A DNA stretch of 10,915 nucleotides from positions 1 to 10,915 of the forward strand of contig CALIZJ010000280.1 in assembly GCA_938028845.1 (NCBI GenBank). The letters run 5' to 3'. This document shows positions 1 to 6,476 of the stretch, in pieces (the stretch's first letter is position 1; each line of letters begins with the position of its first letter). Source of the DNA: an uncultured Blautia sp. (GTDB lineage Bacteria; Bacillota; Clostridia; Lachnospirales; Lachnospiraceae). The translations under genes were made by a program, and so were the position numbers. The notes beneath the pieces were generated by a model that saw only the letters and a program-made list of their open reading frames with translations, was not told the DNA's origin and did not search any database.

Positions 1-18
1 AGAAGAAATACCTTCTCC

Positions 19-49
19 AAAAAAGACAGCTTATCCCGCTGTCTTTTTT
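19..49 (+). terminator. Rho-independent terminator of an upstream gene
   Basis: A perfect stem, AAAAAAGACAGC (19-30) and GCTGTCTTTTTT (38-49), surrounds a 7-base loop and ends in a run of six T. The A-run on the left arm means it could also stop transcription from the other strand. The gene it serves lies outside the window; bases 1-18 hold nothing I can assign. Confidence 0.85.
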
Positions 50-73
50 ACTTTGCACGAAAAGCTTTCTGAT

Positions 74-122
74 TTGCACTATCAAGCTTTTGGTTGTATA
101 TTTTTAAAAACTAAGATAAAAT
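74..122 (+). promoter_or_regulatory. Promoter region of the GH13 gene, two candidate promoters
   Basis: Two sigma-A-like pairs with ideal 17-bp spacers overlap here: TTGCAC (74-79) with TATATT (97-102), and TTGTAT (94-99) with TAAAAT (117-122). Both -35 boxes are weak and both -10 boxes match five of six consensus bases. Which one is used cannot be decided by reading. Two copies of AAGCTTT (62-68 and 84-90) lie in and just upstream of this region and may be regulatory. Confidence 0.55.
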
Positions 123-152
123 ATATATATGACATACTAAAGGGGACTGATT

Positions 153-2258
153 ATGAAACGGGAAGATATCGATATTACCAAGAAAATGCAGTATATTTTG
201 AACATGCGGGCTGTTTTGAACAAGGATGCTCTTTTCAGTGATGGTACAGAATATTACAGAAGCCCTGCCGAGCCAAAGCCGGGGGAGGTTGTAGTGATCC
301 GTTTCCGGACCCAAAGAAATAACGTGGATGCTGTGTATCTGGTTTCCGGCGATAAGAAACAGAAGATGAAAATCTATAAGACAGCGAACGGGTTCGATTA
401 TTATGCGGCTAAGATTATTATGCCGGAAGAAGTGTATAAGTATCATTTTGAAATTTTATATGGCTGGATCACCTGTTACTATAACCACCAGGGCGTGAGC
501 ATGGAGCAGCAGGAATGGTTCGATTTTGAAATTTATCCCAATTACGACACGCCTGACTGGGCGAAGGGCGCGGTAATGTACCAGATCTTTGTGGACAGAT
601 TTTATAATGGAGATCCCACAAATGACGTAGAGACAGGAGAATATGCATATATTGGCGACATCAGCATCCGTGTACAAGACTGGAATAAAATACCGGCTGT
701 GATGGGTGTGCGGGAATTTTACGGCGGAGACCTTCAGGGAGTAATGGATAAACTGGATTACCTCCAGGAACTGGGAGTAGAGGTTATTTACCTGAATCCG
801 GTTTTTGTTTCCCCCAGCAATCACAAGTATGACTGTCAGGACTACGATTACATCGATCCTCATTACGGCAGGATTGTAGAAGATTGTGAGGGACTGCTCC
901 CAGATGGGGACAGAGAAAATTTCCATGCAAAAAAATATGTAAAACGCGTGACAGATCTGAAAAATCTGGAAGCCAGCAATGCTCTTTTTGCAAAGCTTAC
1001 AGAGGAAATCCATGCCAGGGGAATGAAGATCATACTGGACGGTGTATTTAATCACTGCGGTTCTTTTAACAAATGGATGGACCGGGAGCGTATTTACGAG
1101 GGACAGCCAGGGTATGCGCCGGGAGCGTATGTGTCTGCGGACAGTCCTTACCGTTCTTATTTTAAATTTAATGACGAGAGCAGATGGCCTTACAATCCTA
1201 CCTACGATGGCTGGTGGACCCATGACACCCTACCTAAGCTGAATTACAAGGATTCCAGAGAATTATATGAATACGTACTGGAGATCGGAAAGAAATGGGT
1301 ATCCCCGCCATTTAATGTAGATGGCTGGCGGCTGGATGTGGCGGCTGATCTGGGGTACAGCAACGAATTTAATCATCAGTTCTGGAAGGATTTCAGGAAA
1401 GCCGTTAAGGAAGCAAATCCAAATGCCATTATCCTTGCAGAACATTATGGAAATCCGGAAGGATGGCTTTTAGGAGATGAGTGGGATACGGTAATGAACT
1501 ATGATGCTTTTATGGAGCCGGTTACCTGGTTCCTGACTGGAATGGAAAAGCACAGTGATGAGTACCGGGAAGATCTCTATGGAAACAGCGAAGCCTTTAT
1601 CGGCGCTATGCGCACTCATATGCGTTCCCTGCATATGTCTGCTTTGACTACAGCCATGAATGAGCTTTCCAATCATGACCACTCCCGTTTCCTTACAAGG
1701 ACGAACCGGCGGGTAGGCAGGATTTCTTACGCAGGGGCAGAGGCAGCCTCCCAGGGAATCAATGTGGCGGTTATGAGGGAAGCGGTAGCCATACAGATGA
1801 CATGGCCGGGAGCGCCCACGGTCTACTATGGAGACGAGGCTGGCGTGTGCGGATTTACCGATCCGGATAACAGACGAACCTATCCCTGGGGAAATGAAGA
1901 TAAAAATCTGATCGATTTCCATAAAAAGATGATCGCTATTCATAAGAACTATCGGGTACTTAAGACAGGATCTACAGAATTTTTATGGAACGATTATCAG
2001 GGACTCTGCTACGGCAGATTCTCCCATAACGAACAGATTATCGTAGTAATAAACAACAGGGATGAGGAACGGGAAGCAGTGATCGAGATCTGGAAGACAG
2101 GCATCACCAGATTAGACGATACCGTCCTGGAGCGGATCATGCTTTCCCATAAATTGGGATTTACTGATGAAAAAGCTACTGTGACGGCAAAGGCAGGCAT
2201 ACTGCACCTGATGATGCCGGCGTACAGTGTGACCGTCCTTCATCATAAGGACGAATAG
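153..2258 (+). CDS. GH13 alpha-glucan hydrolase (neopullulanase / cyclomaltodextrinase / alpha-glucosidase type)
   Basis: The 701-residue protein has the full alpha-amylase (GH13) motif set: DGVFNH at 296-301, GWRLDV at 391-396 with nucleophile D395, AEH at 429-431 with acid/base E430, and NHDHSR at 507-512 with transition-state stabiliser D509. LPKLN at 360-364 matches the MPKLN fifth region typical of the neopullulanase subfamily. Residues 1 to about 130 form a beta-rich N-terminal module, probably CBM34-like, and the barrel starts near D135. No signal peptide is seen, so it should act in the cytoplasm on imported maltodextrins, cyclodextrins or pullulan fragments. The ATG is preceded by AGGGGA six bases upstream. 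At 701 residues it is longer than typical neopullulanases (about 590); part of the excess is an acidic/basic insert at about 240-275 between the DPHYG motif and the next helix. The family call is firm, but exact substrate is inference. Confidence 0.93.
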   Translation: MKREDIDITKKMQYILNMRAVLNKDALFSDGTEYYRSPAEPKPGEVVVIRFRTQRNNVDAVYLVSGDKKQKMKIYKTANGFDYYAAKIIMPEEVYKYHFEILYGWITCYYNHQGVSMEQQEWFDFEIYPNYDTPDWAKGAVMYQIFVDRFYNGDPTNDVETGEYAYIGDISIRVQDWNKIPAVMGVREFYGGDLQGVMDKLDYLQELGVEVIYLNPVFVSPSNHKYDCQDYDYIDPHYGRIVEDCEGLLPDGDRENFHAKKYVKRVTDLKNLEASNALFAKLTEEIHARGMKIILDGVFNHCGSFNKWMDRERIYEGQPGYAPGAYVSADSPYRSYFKFNDESRWPYNPTYDGWWTHDTLPKLNYKDSRELYEYVLEIGKKWVSPPFNVDGWRLDVAADLGYSNEFNHQFWKDFRKAVKEANPNAIILAEHYGNPEGWLLGDEWDTVMNYDAFMEPVTWFLTGMEKHSDEYREDLYGNSEAFIGAMRTHMRSLHMSALTTAMNELSNHDHSRFLTRTNRRVGRISYAGAEAASQGINVAVMREAVAIQMTWPGAPTVYYGDEAGVCGFTDPDNRRTYPWGNEDKNLIDFHKKMIAIHKNYRVLKTGSTEFLWNDYQGLCYGRFSHNEQIIVVINNRDEEREAVIEIWKTGITRLDDTVLERIMLSHKLGFTDEKATVTAKAGILHLMMPAYSVTVLHHKDE

Positions 2259-2275
2259 GAAATTTTGTTAAAAAG

Positions 2276-2316
2276 AGCGGGTCTACAGAAGAAATGAAAA
2301 ACTTCTGTGGCCCGCT
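2276..2316. terminator. Probable bidirectional terminator between convergent genes
   Basis: AGCGGG...ACAGAAG (2276-2291) pairs with CTTCTGT...CCCGCT (2302-2316) around a 10-base loop, with a small internal mismatch. On the plus strand the stem follows the GH13 stop by 17 bases but has only a broken T tract. On the minus strand it is followed by CTTTTT and lies about 50 bases beyond the permease stop. It therefore probably serves both converging units and looks better for the minus strand. Confidence 0.7.
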
Positions 2317-2366
2317 TTAAATTTTCTGCCGCCGTTTATGTCTGGGATGCCGGCAGGGGGCTGCGG

Positions 2367-3098
2367 TTATATTTTTAATTCGGTCTTTTGTATCACCTGG
2401 GAGGCAAAAAAGCTGAGTATCCCTATGCTGCAAAACAGAATCAGAAACGGATAAATAAAGTTTATGGAACCGTCCCCCATAAAGCCGGCGCCTTTGATCA
2501 GATAGTCAATGAGGGTATCTGTCAGAGAATCCGGCAGCAGAAAGCGAAACAGGAAAGGAACCGCTACCGCCGCGGCTACCCCAAGGATTGCGCCGGCTGC
2601 AATAGAAGCTGTCTTTCCGATCTTATTGATGATCAGTACGATCAGATAGACCAGGCAGCAAATGAGCATATAAACCAGGAACAGCCACAGCCAGTTTATA
2701 AAAAGAGAGTGCCCGCGTCCATAGATTCCGCTGAATATAGTAAAATAATTTTTAAATATTAACTGCATTACTTTTCCGATTATAGTATCCATAAGAGCCA
2801 GGATCCCTGAAATAAAGGCAAAGAGGGAGGCGGTAGCCAGGAAGATGTATTTTCTGGTAAAACCGTTCTGGATGAGCATCTTAAAGTCTTCTTTAAATCC
2901 CAGCGCACCCAGGATTCCAGCATAGACCATAGAATTAACCTCCAAGGCATTCGTCCCTACATTTTCTGTGGTTCCTGTGATAATAAAAACAAGAGCGGAA
3001 ATAGCTGTGATCACTCCTAATACAATGGCATAGAAAATCCATATATATTTAAAGGAAGTGGCACATTCATAATAGATTACAGTACCTAATTTTTTCAT
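2367..3098 (-). CDS. ABC transporter permease, six-helix, ABC-2-like
   Basis: This 243-residue hydrophobic protein has six likely membrane segments at about 18-41, 52-68, 84-105, 132-159, 165-188 and 212-236, and no enzymatic motif. It would form the membrane pore for the ATPase encoded immediately upstream, presumably as a homodimer since no second permease is present. I chose the ATG at 3098-3096 because GAAAGGTGG sits eight bases before it; an in-frame GTG four codons earlier would overlap the ATPase stop. The ATPase TGA ends one base before this ATG, so the two are probably translationally coupled. It is the last gene of the gntR-ATPase-permease operon. The transported substrate cannot be read from the sequence; related GntR-linked modules in Bacillus respond to cell-envelope antibiotics or export small compounds. 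Confidence 0.85.
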   Translation of the reverse strand: MKKLGTVIYYECATSFKYIWIFYAIVLGVITAISALVFIITGTTENVGTNALEVNSMVYAGILGALGFKEDFKMLIQNGFTRKYIFLATASLFAFISGILALMDTIIGKVMQLIFKNYFTIFSGIYGRGHSLFINWLWLFLVYMLICCLVYLIVLIINKIGKTASIAAGAILGVAAAVAVPFLFRFLLPDSLTDTLIDYLIKGAGFMGDGSINFIYPFLILFCSIGILSFFASQVIQKTELKI

Positions 3099-3099
3099 A

Positions 3100-3960
3100 T
3101 CAGTTTCCACCTTTCTCAGTAAGCTTGATAAAAAGCTTCTGCAAATTCATATTAGAGAACTGAAGCCTGCTGTTCGGAGGCAGTTCTTCTCTTTCTCCTA
3201 AGATATAGGCAAGTTTCAGACTGCCAAGCTCGTCATAGCCGATTACTTTCTTATTTTTGCAATATTCATCTATTTCAGCACAAAGACCGGAAACACAGTA
3301 ACCGGAGGACATCAGGTCTTCAGCAGATTCATTCAGCAGGATCCTGCCTTTGTCTATAACCACCACCTCTTCAATAAGGCTCGCCACTTCCTCGATCAGA
3401 TGGGTGGCAATGATGATGGTTTTTTCTGTTTGTTCATAGTCTTTGAGAAGAAGGTGATAAAAAAGCTCTCTGTGGTTCGCGTCCAGTCCCAGGACCGGTT
3501 CGTCGTAAATCACATAAGGGACGTTAAGGGACAGGGCGATGGTCAGTTTAAAAATGGACTGGTAGCCTTTGGACAGGGCACGGAATTTTTTTTCTGTATT
3601 TAACTGGAACTGTTCTGCAATGGAAAAGGCTTTCTCCAGATCAAAACAATCGTAAAAGCGGCCGGTCCATTTAAAAAGATCCTTTACTTTGAGACTGGTA
3701 TCGTACAAATCCGCCTCGCTCATGCAATACAATTTTTCATGTATCTGCATATTTTCTTTCGCCGGAAGGCCATCGATGAGGACTTCACCCTGATCTGCGA
3801 AAATGCGGTTTGCTATAATATTGATCAGGGTAGACTTTCCTGCACCGTTTCTGCCCAGAAAACCGTATATCCTGCCCTGGAAAAAAGAGACGGATACATC
3901 GTCAAGGGCAGTGACGTTTGGATAGTGTTTGGTAACGTTTTTAATTTCAATCGCGTTCAT
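3100..3960 (-). CDS. ABC transporter ATP-binding protein (YtrB-like)
   Basis: This 286-residue protein is a single ABC nucleotide-binding domain with a C-terminal extension. Walker A is GRNGAGKST (36-44), Walker B ends in YDEP (152-155) with catalytic E154, and the H-loop is ATH with H187. The signature is LSKGY (129-133) instead of LSGGQ, and the usual Q-loop glutamine is not evident near CMSEADLY (79-86); such divergence is familiar in GntR-linked ABC ATPases. Residues after about 215 form a C-terminal domain of unknown role. The ATG has AAGGGG eight bases upstream. The start overlaps the end of the GntR gene by 14 bases, and the stop abuts the permease start, which argues for one co-translated operon. 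It would energise the permease at the cytoplasmic face of the membrane. Family assignment is firm; the substrate is unknown. Confidence 0.93.
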   Translation of the reverse strand: MNAIEIKNVTKHYPNVTALDDVSVSFFQGRIYGFLGRNGAGKSTLINIIANRIFADQGEVLIDGLPAKENMQIHEKLYCMSEADLYDTSLKVKDLFKWTGRFYDCFDLEKAFSIAEQFQLNTEKKFRALSKGYQSIFKLTIALSLNVPYVIYDEPVLGLDANHRELFYHLLLKDYEQTEKTIIIATHLIEEVASLIEEVVVIDKGRILLNESAEDLMSSGYCVSGLCAEIDEYCKNKKVIGYDELGSLKLAYILGEREELPPNSRLQFSNMNLQKLFIKLTEKGGN

Positions 3961-4324
3961 GTGAATAGCCCCTTTCTATTAATTCTATGACCTCTTCTTT
4001 GGTCATTTTCAGTTTTTCCGCTTCTGCGATCAGTGCGGCTATATATTGATCGTAAAACTGCCCCTGTCTCTTTTGGCGTATCTTTTTTACGGCACCTTCT
4101 TTTACATACATTCCAAGCCCTCTTTTCTTATACAGGATTTCCTCATCTACAAGCATATTCATACCTTTAAGAACCGTGTGGGGATTGATGTTAAACAGGG
4201 CGGAGATTTCATTTGTGGAAGGAACTTTGGTCTCTTCCGAAAAAACTCCTGTAAATATGGAATCCTCTAACTGCTCTGCGATCTGAATGAATATAGGTTT
4301 ATCTGTGTTCGGGTTTATCTGCAA
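3947..4324 (-). CDS. GntR-family transcriptional regulator, YtrA subfamily
   Basis: The 125-residue protein has a GntR winged helix-turn-helix at about residues 10-75, including KVPSTNEISALFNINPHTV at 33-51, followed by a short helical tail (about 85-122) rather than the large effector domain of FadR or HutC types. That size and layout match the YtrA subfamily (about 130 residues), whose members usually repress their own operon with a linked ABC transporter. Translation most likely starts at TTG (4324-4322): AAAGGAG lies nine bases upstream, and no in-frame ATG or GTG sits closer to that site. It is first in the operon, and its 3' end overlaps the ATPase start. A dyad just downstream of its promoter is the expected autoregulatory operator. 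The inducing signal is unknown. Confidence 0.9.
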   Translation of the reverse strand: MQINPNTDKPIFIQIAEQLEDSIFTGVFSEETKVPSTNEISALFNINPHTVLKGMNMLVDEEILYKKRGLGMYVKEGAVKKIRQKRQGQFYDQYIAALIAEAEKLKMTKEEVIELIERGYSHERD

Positions 4325-4342
4325 ATTTTATCACTCCTTTGC

Positions 4343-4368
4343 TAGTTAGTTGCTTGAGTAACAAACTA
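4343..4368. promoter_or_regulatory. Putative operator dyad for the YtrA-type regulator
   Basis: TAGTTAGTT (4343-4351) and AACAAACTA (4360-4368) form an imperfect inverted repeat with one mismatch per 9-base arm and an 8-base spacer. It sits between the predicted transcription start (about 4374, minus strand) and the ribosome binding site of the GntR gene, where repressor binding would block elongation or initiation. Binding by the adjacent regulator is inferred from position and symmetry. Confidence 0.6.
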
Positions 4369-4380
4369 CCTTACAAGAAC

Positions 4381-4409
4381 AATATATAAGAGACCGTCGA
4401 AATTGTCAA
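4381..4409 (-). promoter_or_regulatory. Promoter of the gntR-ABC operon
   Basis: On the minus strand TTGACA (4409-4404) is followed by a 17-base spacer and TATATT (4386-4381). The -35 is a perfect match to sigma-A consensus and the -10 is five of six. The predicted start lies near 4374, about 50 bases before the TTG start codon. Confidence 0.85.
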
Positions 4410-4485
4410 GAAGTATTTTTGATAGGCTGTAAATTATTTTCTGGTTGGATATGGGAGGAAAGCGAAAAAATATAAGGTACCTTGA

Positions 4486-4677
4486 CAATCGAGAAAAAAT
4501 GTCAGTGGGGAGGAAATTGAAAGAGCGGTAGAAATGAGTTACTGCAAAGAGATGATCCGTCTTCCGCCCAATGGACACGATACGATCTTAACAGACACCG
4601 GAAGCAGTCTCAGACAGGGGCAGAGGCAGCTATTTGCCATATCCGAAGTGGTGCTTTTTGTTGAAAAAGGCGTATGA
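4486..4677 (+). pseudogene. Remnant of an ABC-exporter ATPase domain
   Basis: One frame is open from 4486 to the TGA at 4675-4677 (63 codons) and carries the middle of an ABC nucleotide-binding domain: EEIERAVEMSYCKEMIR, then LPPNGHDTILTDTGSSL and RQGQRQLFAIS. This matches the stretch of MsbA/MdlB-type exporters running from the helical subdomain through the LPxGYDT segment to the signature motif, here LRQGQ rather than LSGGQ or LSQGQ. Walker A should lie upstream and Walker B downstream, but both are absent: the frame is blocked at 4483 (TGA) and diverges after the signature into VVLFVEKGV and a stop. GGGAGG at 4507-4513 is not followed by a suitable start. I read it as an internal fragment left by deletion, not a working gene. 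It runs opposite to the neighbouring ABC operon and does not resemble that ATPase closely. Confidence 0.75.
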
Positions 4678-4689
4678 GACTCGTATAAT
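4661..4689 (+). promoter_or_regulatory. Promoter of the small membrane protein gene
   Basis: TTGAAA (4661-4666) and TATAAT (4684-4689) are separated by 17 bases, with start expected near 4696. The -35 and spacer lie inside the last codons of the ABC remnant, and the -10 falls just after its stop. Confidence 0.8.
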
Positions 4690-4738
4690 TGTTTATAAAG
4701 AAAAGGCTAAACTGGAATTGGCAAGAGGAGGAGTGGCA

Positions 4739-4882
4739 ATGAAAAAAATCGGATTAGGTATTGCGATACTGCTTTTTGCTATTATACTGTTTCTTTGTTC
4801 ATCAGGAATGGAACCGCTTGTTTTGGGAATTGGGGTGGCAGGATTGATTTTTTCAATCATAGGGTTTATGGAACACAAGTAA
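4739..4882 (+). CDS. Small two-helix membrane protein, 47 residues, unknown function
   Basis: The ATG at 4739 has a full AGGAGG seven bases upstream (4726-4731) and a strong promoter about 50 bases before, so expression is likely despite the small size. The protein begins MKK and has two hydrophobic stretches, about residues 4-20 and 27-43, joined by a short polar turn with CSSGMEP (20-26), and ends in EHK. This predicts a membrane hairpin with both ends on the same side. I do not recognise a named family, and no catalytic or binding motif is visible. It is transcribed away from the gntR-ABC operon and toward the tRNA on the opposite strand; no clear terminator follows it before 4951. A longer in-frame reading upstream (from 4634) would lack a ribosome binding site and run through the ABC remnant, so I reject it. 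Confidence 0.8.
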   Translation: MKKIGLGIAILLFAIILFLCSSGMEPLVLGIGVAGLIFSIIGFMEHK

Positions 4883-4950
4883 AATAACTTTTAGTTTGCA
4901 TCATTAAGATAAATTTACAGCTGCCATTGCACTGAACGAAAAGAACATAT

Positions 4951-4979
4951 AGAAAACCCAGGATGAAGATATCCTGGGT
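4951..4979 (-). terminator. Terminator of the tRNA-Tyr gene
   Basis: On the minus strand ACCCAGGAT (4979-4971) pairs perfectly with ATCCTGGGT (4964-4956) around a six-base loop and is followed by TTTTCT. It lies eight bases beyond the tRNA 3' end. The plus-strand side has no T run, so it does not clearly terminate the small membrane protein gene. Confidence 0.85.
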
Positions 4980-4987
4980 AAAATAAG

Positions 4988-5069
4988 TGGATGGAGAAGG
5001 ATTCGAACCTTCGAAGGCGTTGCCAACAGATTTACAGTCTGCCCCCTTTGGCCACTCGGGAATCCATCC
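4988..5069 (-). tRNA. tRNA-Tyr (anticodon GTA)
   Basis: The 82-base minus-strand sequence folds as a class II tRNA. The acceptor arms GGATGGA and TCCATCC pair over seven bases with discriminator A. The anticodon arm is GCAGA-CTGTAAA-TCTGT, giving anticodon GTA for tyrosine. A long variable arm (GGC-AAC-GCC core) and a T arm GAAGG-TTCGAAT-CCTTC follow. The long variable arm is normal for bacterial tRNA-Tyr. The CCA end is not encoded (CTT follows the discriminator), so it must be added enzymatically. The gene stands alone with its own promoter and terminator. Confidence 0.96.
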
Positions 5070-5083
5070 GTAAGACGAATTTT

Positions 5084-5112
5084 ATTATATCGGACATTAA
5101 TGGAAAATGCAA
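5084..5112 (-). promoter_or_regulatory. Promoter of tRNA-Tyr
   Basis: On the minus strand TTGCAT (5112-5107) and a perfect TATAAT (5089-5084) are separated by 17 bases. Transcription would start about 8 bases before the mature tRNA 5' end at 5069. Confidence 0.85.
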
Positions 5113-5355
5113 GTGTTTTTCGTAGGATTTCTAAAATTCCTAATTATTTTTCAGACCCACGCCAATAATAAGGATATAAATTAGAGCCTGAGTCATAGCG
5201 GTTTATGGTGCCATGCTCTCGGCTGTTGCTTTTTTCGGCCGTGGCTGTTTTTTGTCCATCAGCACTACGAGATTTTACGACCATCTGCAAAAACGGAATG
5301 GATGTGAAAAATAGGCAAAATTTCGCGGGTTCTATGGGATTTTTCGGCAAAGTAG
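5113..5355. other. Gene-free spacer with structured, possibly repeat-derived sequence
   Basis: About 240 bases between the tRNA promoter and the aldolase promoter have no convincing gene on either strand. Visible structure includes AGGATTT/AAATTCCT arms (5124-5141), an AGCC..GAG / CTC..GGCT pairing across about 5186-5225, and a near-tandem repeat of GGCTGT followed by T-rich runs (about 5220-5252). A 68-codon minus-strand frame (5350-5144) crosses it, but it lacks a good ribosome binding site and its protein has no recognisable motif. A dispersed intergenic repeat or an untranslated RNA are both possible; neither can be shown from a single copy. Confidence 0.4.
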
Positions 5356-5384
5356 TAGACGAAATTCAAGAAATCTGGTAAACT
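5356..5384 (+). promoter_or_regulatory. Probable promoter of the aldolase gene
   Basis: TAGACG (5356-5361) and TAAACT (5379-5384) are 17 bases apart, each matching four of six consensus bases. The predicted start near 5391 leaves a leader of about 50 bases. No better pair is seen between here and the ribosome binding site. Confidence 0.5.
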
Positions 5385-5442
5385 ATAGAGTATCTGGATG
5401 TGGGTTTGACCGTATCCTAAGAAAGATTAGGAGGAATTTATC

Positions 5443-6306
5443 ATGTTAGTAAACGCAGCAGAAATGTTAAAAAAAGCGAAAGCTGGCCATTACGCAGTAG
5501 GCCAGTTTAATATCAACAATCTTGAGTGGACAAAAGCCATCCTTTTAACTGCTCAGGAAAATAATTCTCCGGTTATCCTTGGTGTATCCGAAGGCGCAGG
5601 TAAATATATGTGCGGTTATAAGACCGTTGTAGGTATGGTAAACGGTATGCTGGAAGAGTTAAATATTACCGTTCCGGTAGCGCTTCACCTTGACCACGGC
5701 AGCTATGAAGGATGCCTGAAATGTGTAGAAGCTGGATTTTCTTCCATTATGTTCGACGGTTCCCACTATCCAATCGAAGAGAACGTTGCAAAGACGAAAG
5801 AACTGGTTCAGATCTGTAAAGAGCATAACATGTCTCTGGAAGCAGAGGTTGGCTCCATCGGCGGAGAAGAAGACGGTGTGATCGGCATGGGCGAATGCGC
5901 AGATCCTAAGGAATGTAAGATGATCGCTGATCTGGGAATCGACTTCCTTGCAGCAGGTATCGGCAACATTCACGGAAAATATCCGGAAAACTGGGCTGGA
6001 TTAAGCTTTGAGACTCTGGATGCTATTCAGCAGCTTACCGGAGATATGCCTTTAGTTCTTCACGGCGGTACAGGTATTCCGGCTGATATGATTAAGAAAG
6101 CGATTGATCTGGGCGTTTCCAAGATCAATGTAAATACAGAATGTCAGTTATCCTTCGCGGCAGCTACCCGCGAGTATATCGAGGCTGGCAAAGATCAGCA
6201 GGGCAAGGGCTATGATCCACGTAAACTCCTGGCTCCTGGCTTTGAGGCAATTAAAGCTACTGTTAAGGAAAAAATGGAATTGTTCGGTTCTGTTGGAAAA
6301 GCTTGA
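5443..6306 (+). CDS. fba: Class II fructose-1,6-bisphosphate aldolase
   Basis: The 287-residue protein is a zinc-dependent class II aldolase, which reversibly cleaves fructose-1,6-bisphosphate to dihydroxyacetone phosphate and glyceraldehyde-3-phosphate in glycolysis. LHLDHG (81-86) supplies the catalytic D84 and zinc ligand H85; further zinc ligands are H177 in GNIHGKYP and H207 in VLHGGTGIP. KINVNTE (227-233) is the phosphate and substrate loop, typical of the class IIB form. Length fits the FbaA/GatY/KbaY group (about 285). The start is clear: AGGAGG at 5429-5434, eight bases before ATG. The gene has its own promoter and a strong terminator, so it is probably monocistronic. A tagatose- or ketose-bisphosphate aldolase of the same fold is the main alternative, but no sugar-utilisation genes adjoin it, which favours the glycolytic role. 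Confidence 0.95.
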   Translation: MLVNAAEMLKKAKAGHYAVGQFNINNLEWTKAILLTAQENNSPVILGVSEGAGKYMCGYKTVVGMVNGMLEELNITVPVALHLDHGSYEGCLKCVEAGFSSIMFDGSHYPIEENVAKTKELVQICKEHNMSLEAEVGSIGGEEDGVIGMGECADPKECKMIADLGIDFLAAGIGNIHGKYPENWAGLSFETLDAIQQLTGDMPLVLHGGTGIPADMIKKAIDLGVSKINVNTECQLSFAAATREYIEAGKDQQGKGYDPRKLLAPGFEAIKATVKEKMELFGSVGKA

Positions 6307-6324
6307 AGAAAAAATTAAAATTAG

Positions 6325-6364
6325 ATACTGCCGGAAAGCGTCTGCTTTACCGGCAGTATTTTTT
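6325..6364 (+). terminator. Terminator of fba
   Basis: ATACTGCCGG and CCGGCAGTAT form the lower stem, extended by AAAGC/GCTTT around a four-base GTCT loop with one bulged A. Six T follow (6359-6364). It starts 18 bases after the fba stop. Confidence 0.92.
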
Positions 6365-6447
6365 GGCTCTTTGTTAGGAGTTGGGGTAAAAGTTTTTTTA
6401 TTTATTTGGGGAAAGTGTAAAAAATAACTAAAAATTTCATAATATAT

Positions 6448-6476
6448 TTGAAAATATGTTCACAATGTCCTATATT
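6448..6476 (+). promoter_or_regulatory. Promoter of the AraC-type regulator
   Basis: TTGAAA (6448-6453) and TATATT (6471-6476) have a 17-base spacer, each five of six to consensus. The start near 6483 gives a leader of about 65 bases. That leader holds a perfect 6-base inverted repeat, GATAAC (6485-6490) and GTTATC (6506-6511), which could be an operator half-site pair or a short stem. Confidence 0.75.

Noticed and set aside
456..1223. 255-codon open frame on the minus strand
   Set aside because: It lies wholly antisense to the GH13 gene, has no ribosome binding site, and its protein has no domain; the GH13 motifs on the plus strand are unambiguous.
1470..1943. 157-codon open frame on the minus strand
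   Set aside because: Antisense shadow of the GH13 C-terminal half, Cys/His-scattered composition and no recognisable motif.
2388..2762. 124-codon open frame on the plus strand
   Set aside because: Opposite-strand shadow of the permease gene, which has six membrane helices and operon context.
3108..3110. GTG as start of the permease
   Set aside because: The ATG four codons later has GAAAGGTGG at a proper eight-base distance and follows the ATPase stop by one base.
4483..4511. Plus-strand TTGACA at 4483-4488 as a promoter
   Set aside because: No -10-like hexamer occurs 16-18 bases downstream.
4634..4738. Longer start for the small membrane protein
   Set aside because: It would fuse part of the ABC remnant in a different frame, lacks a ribosome binding site and begins upstream of the promoter.
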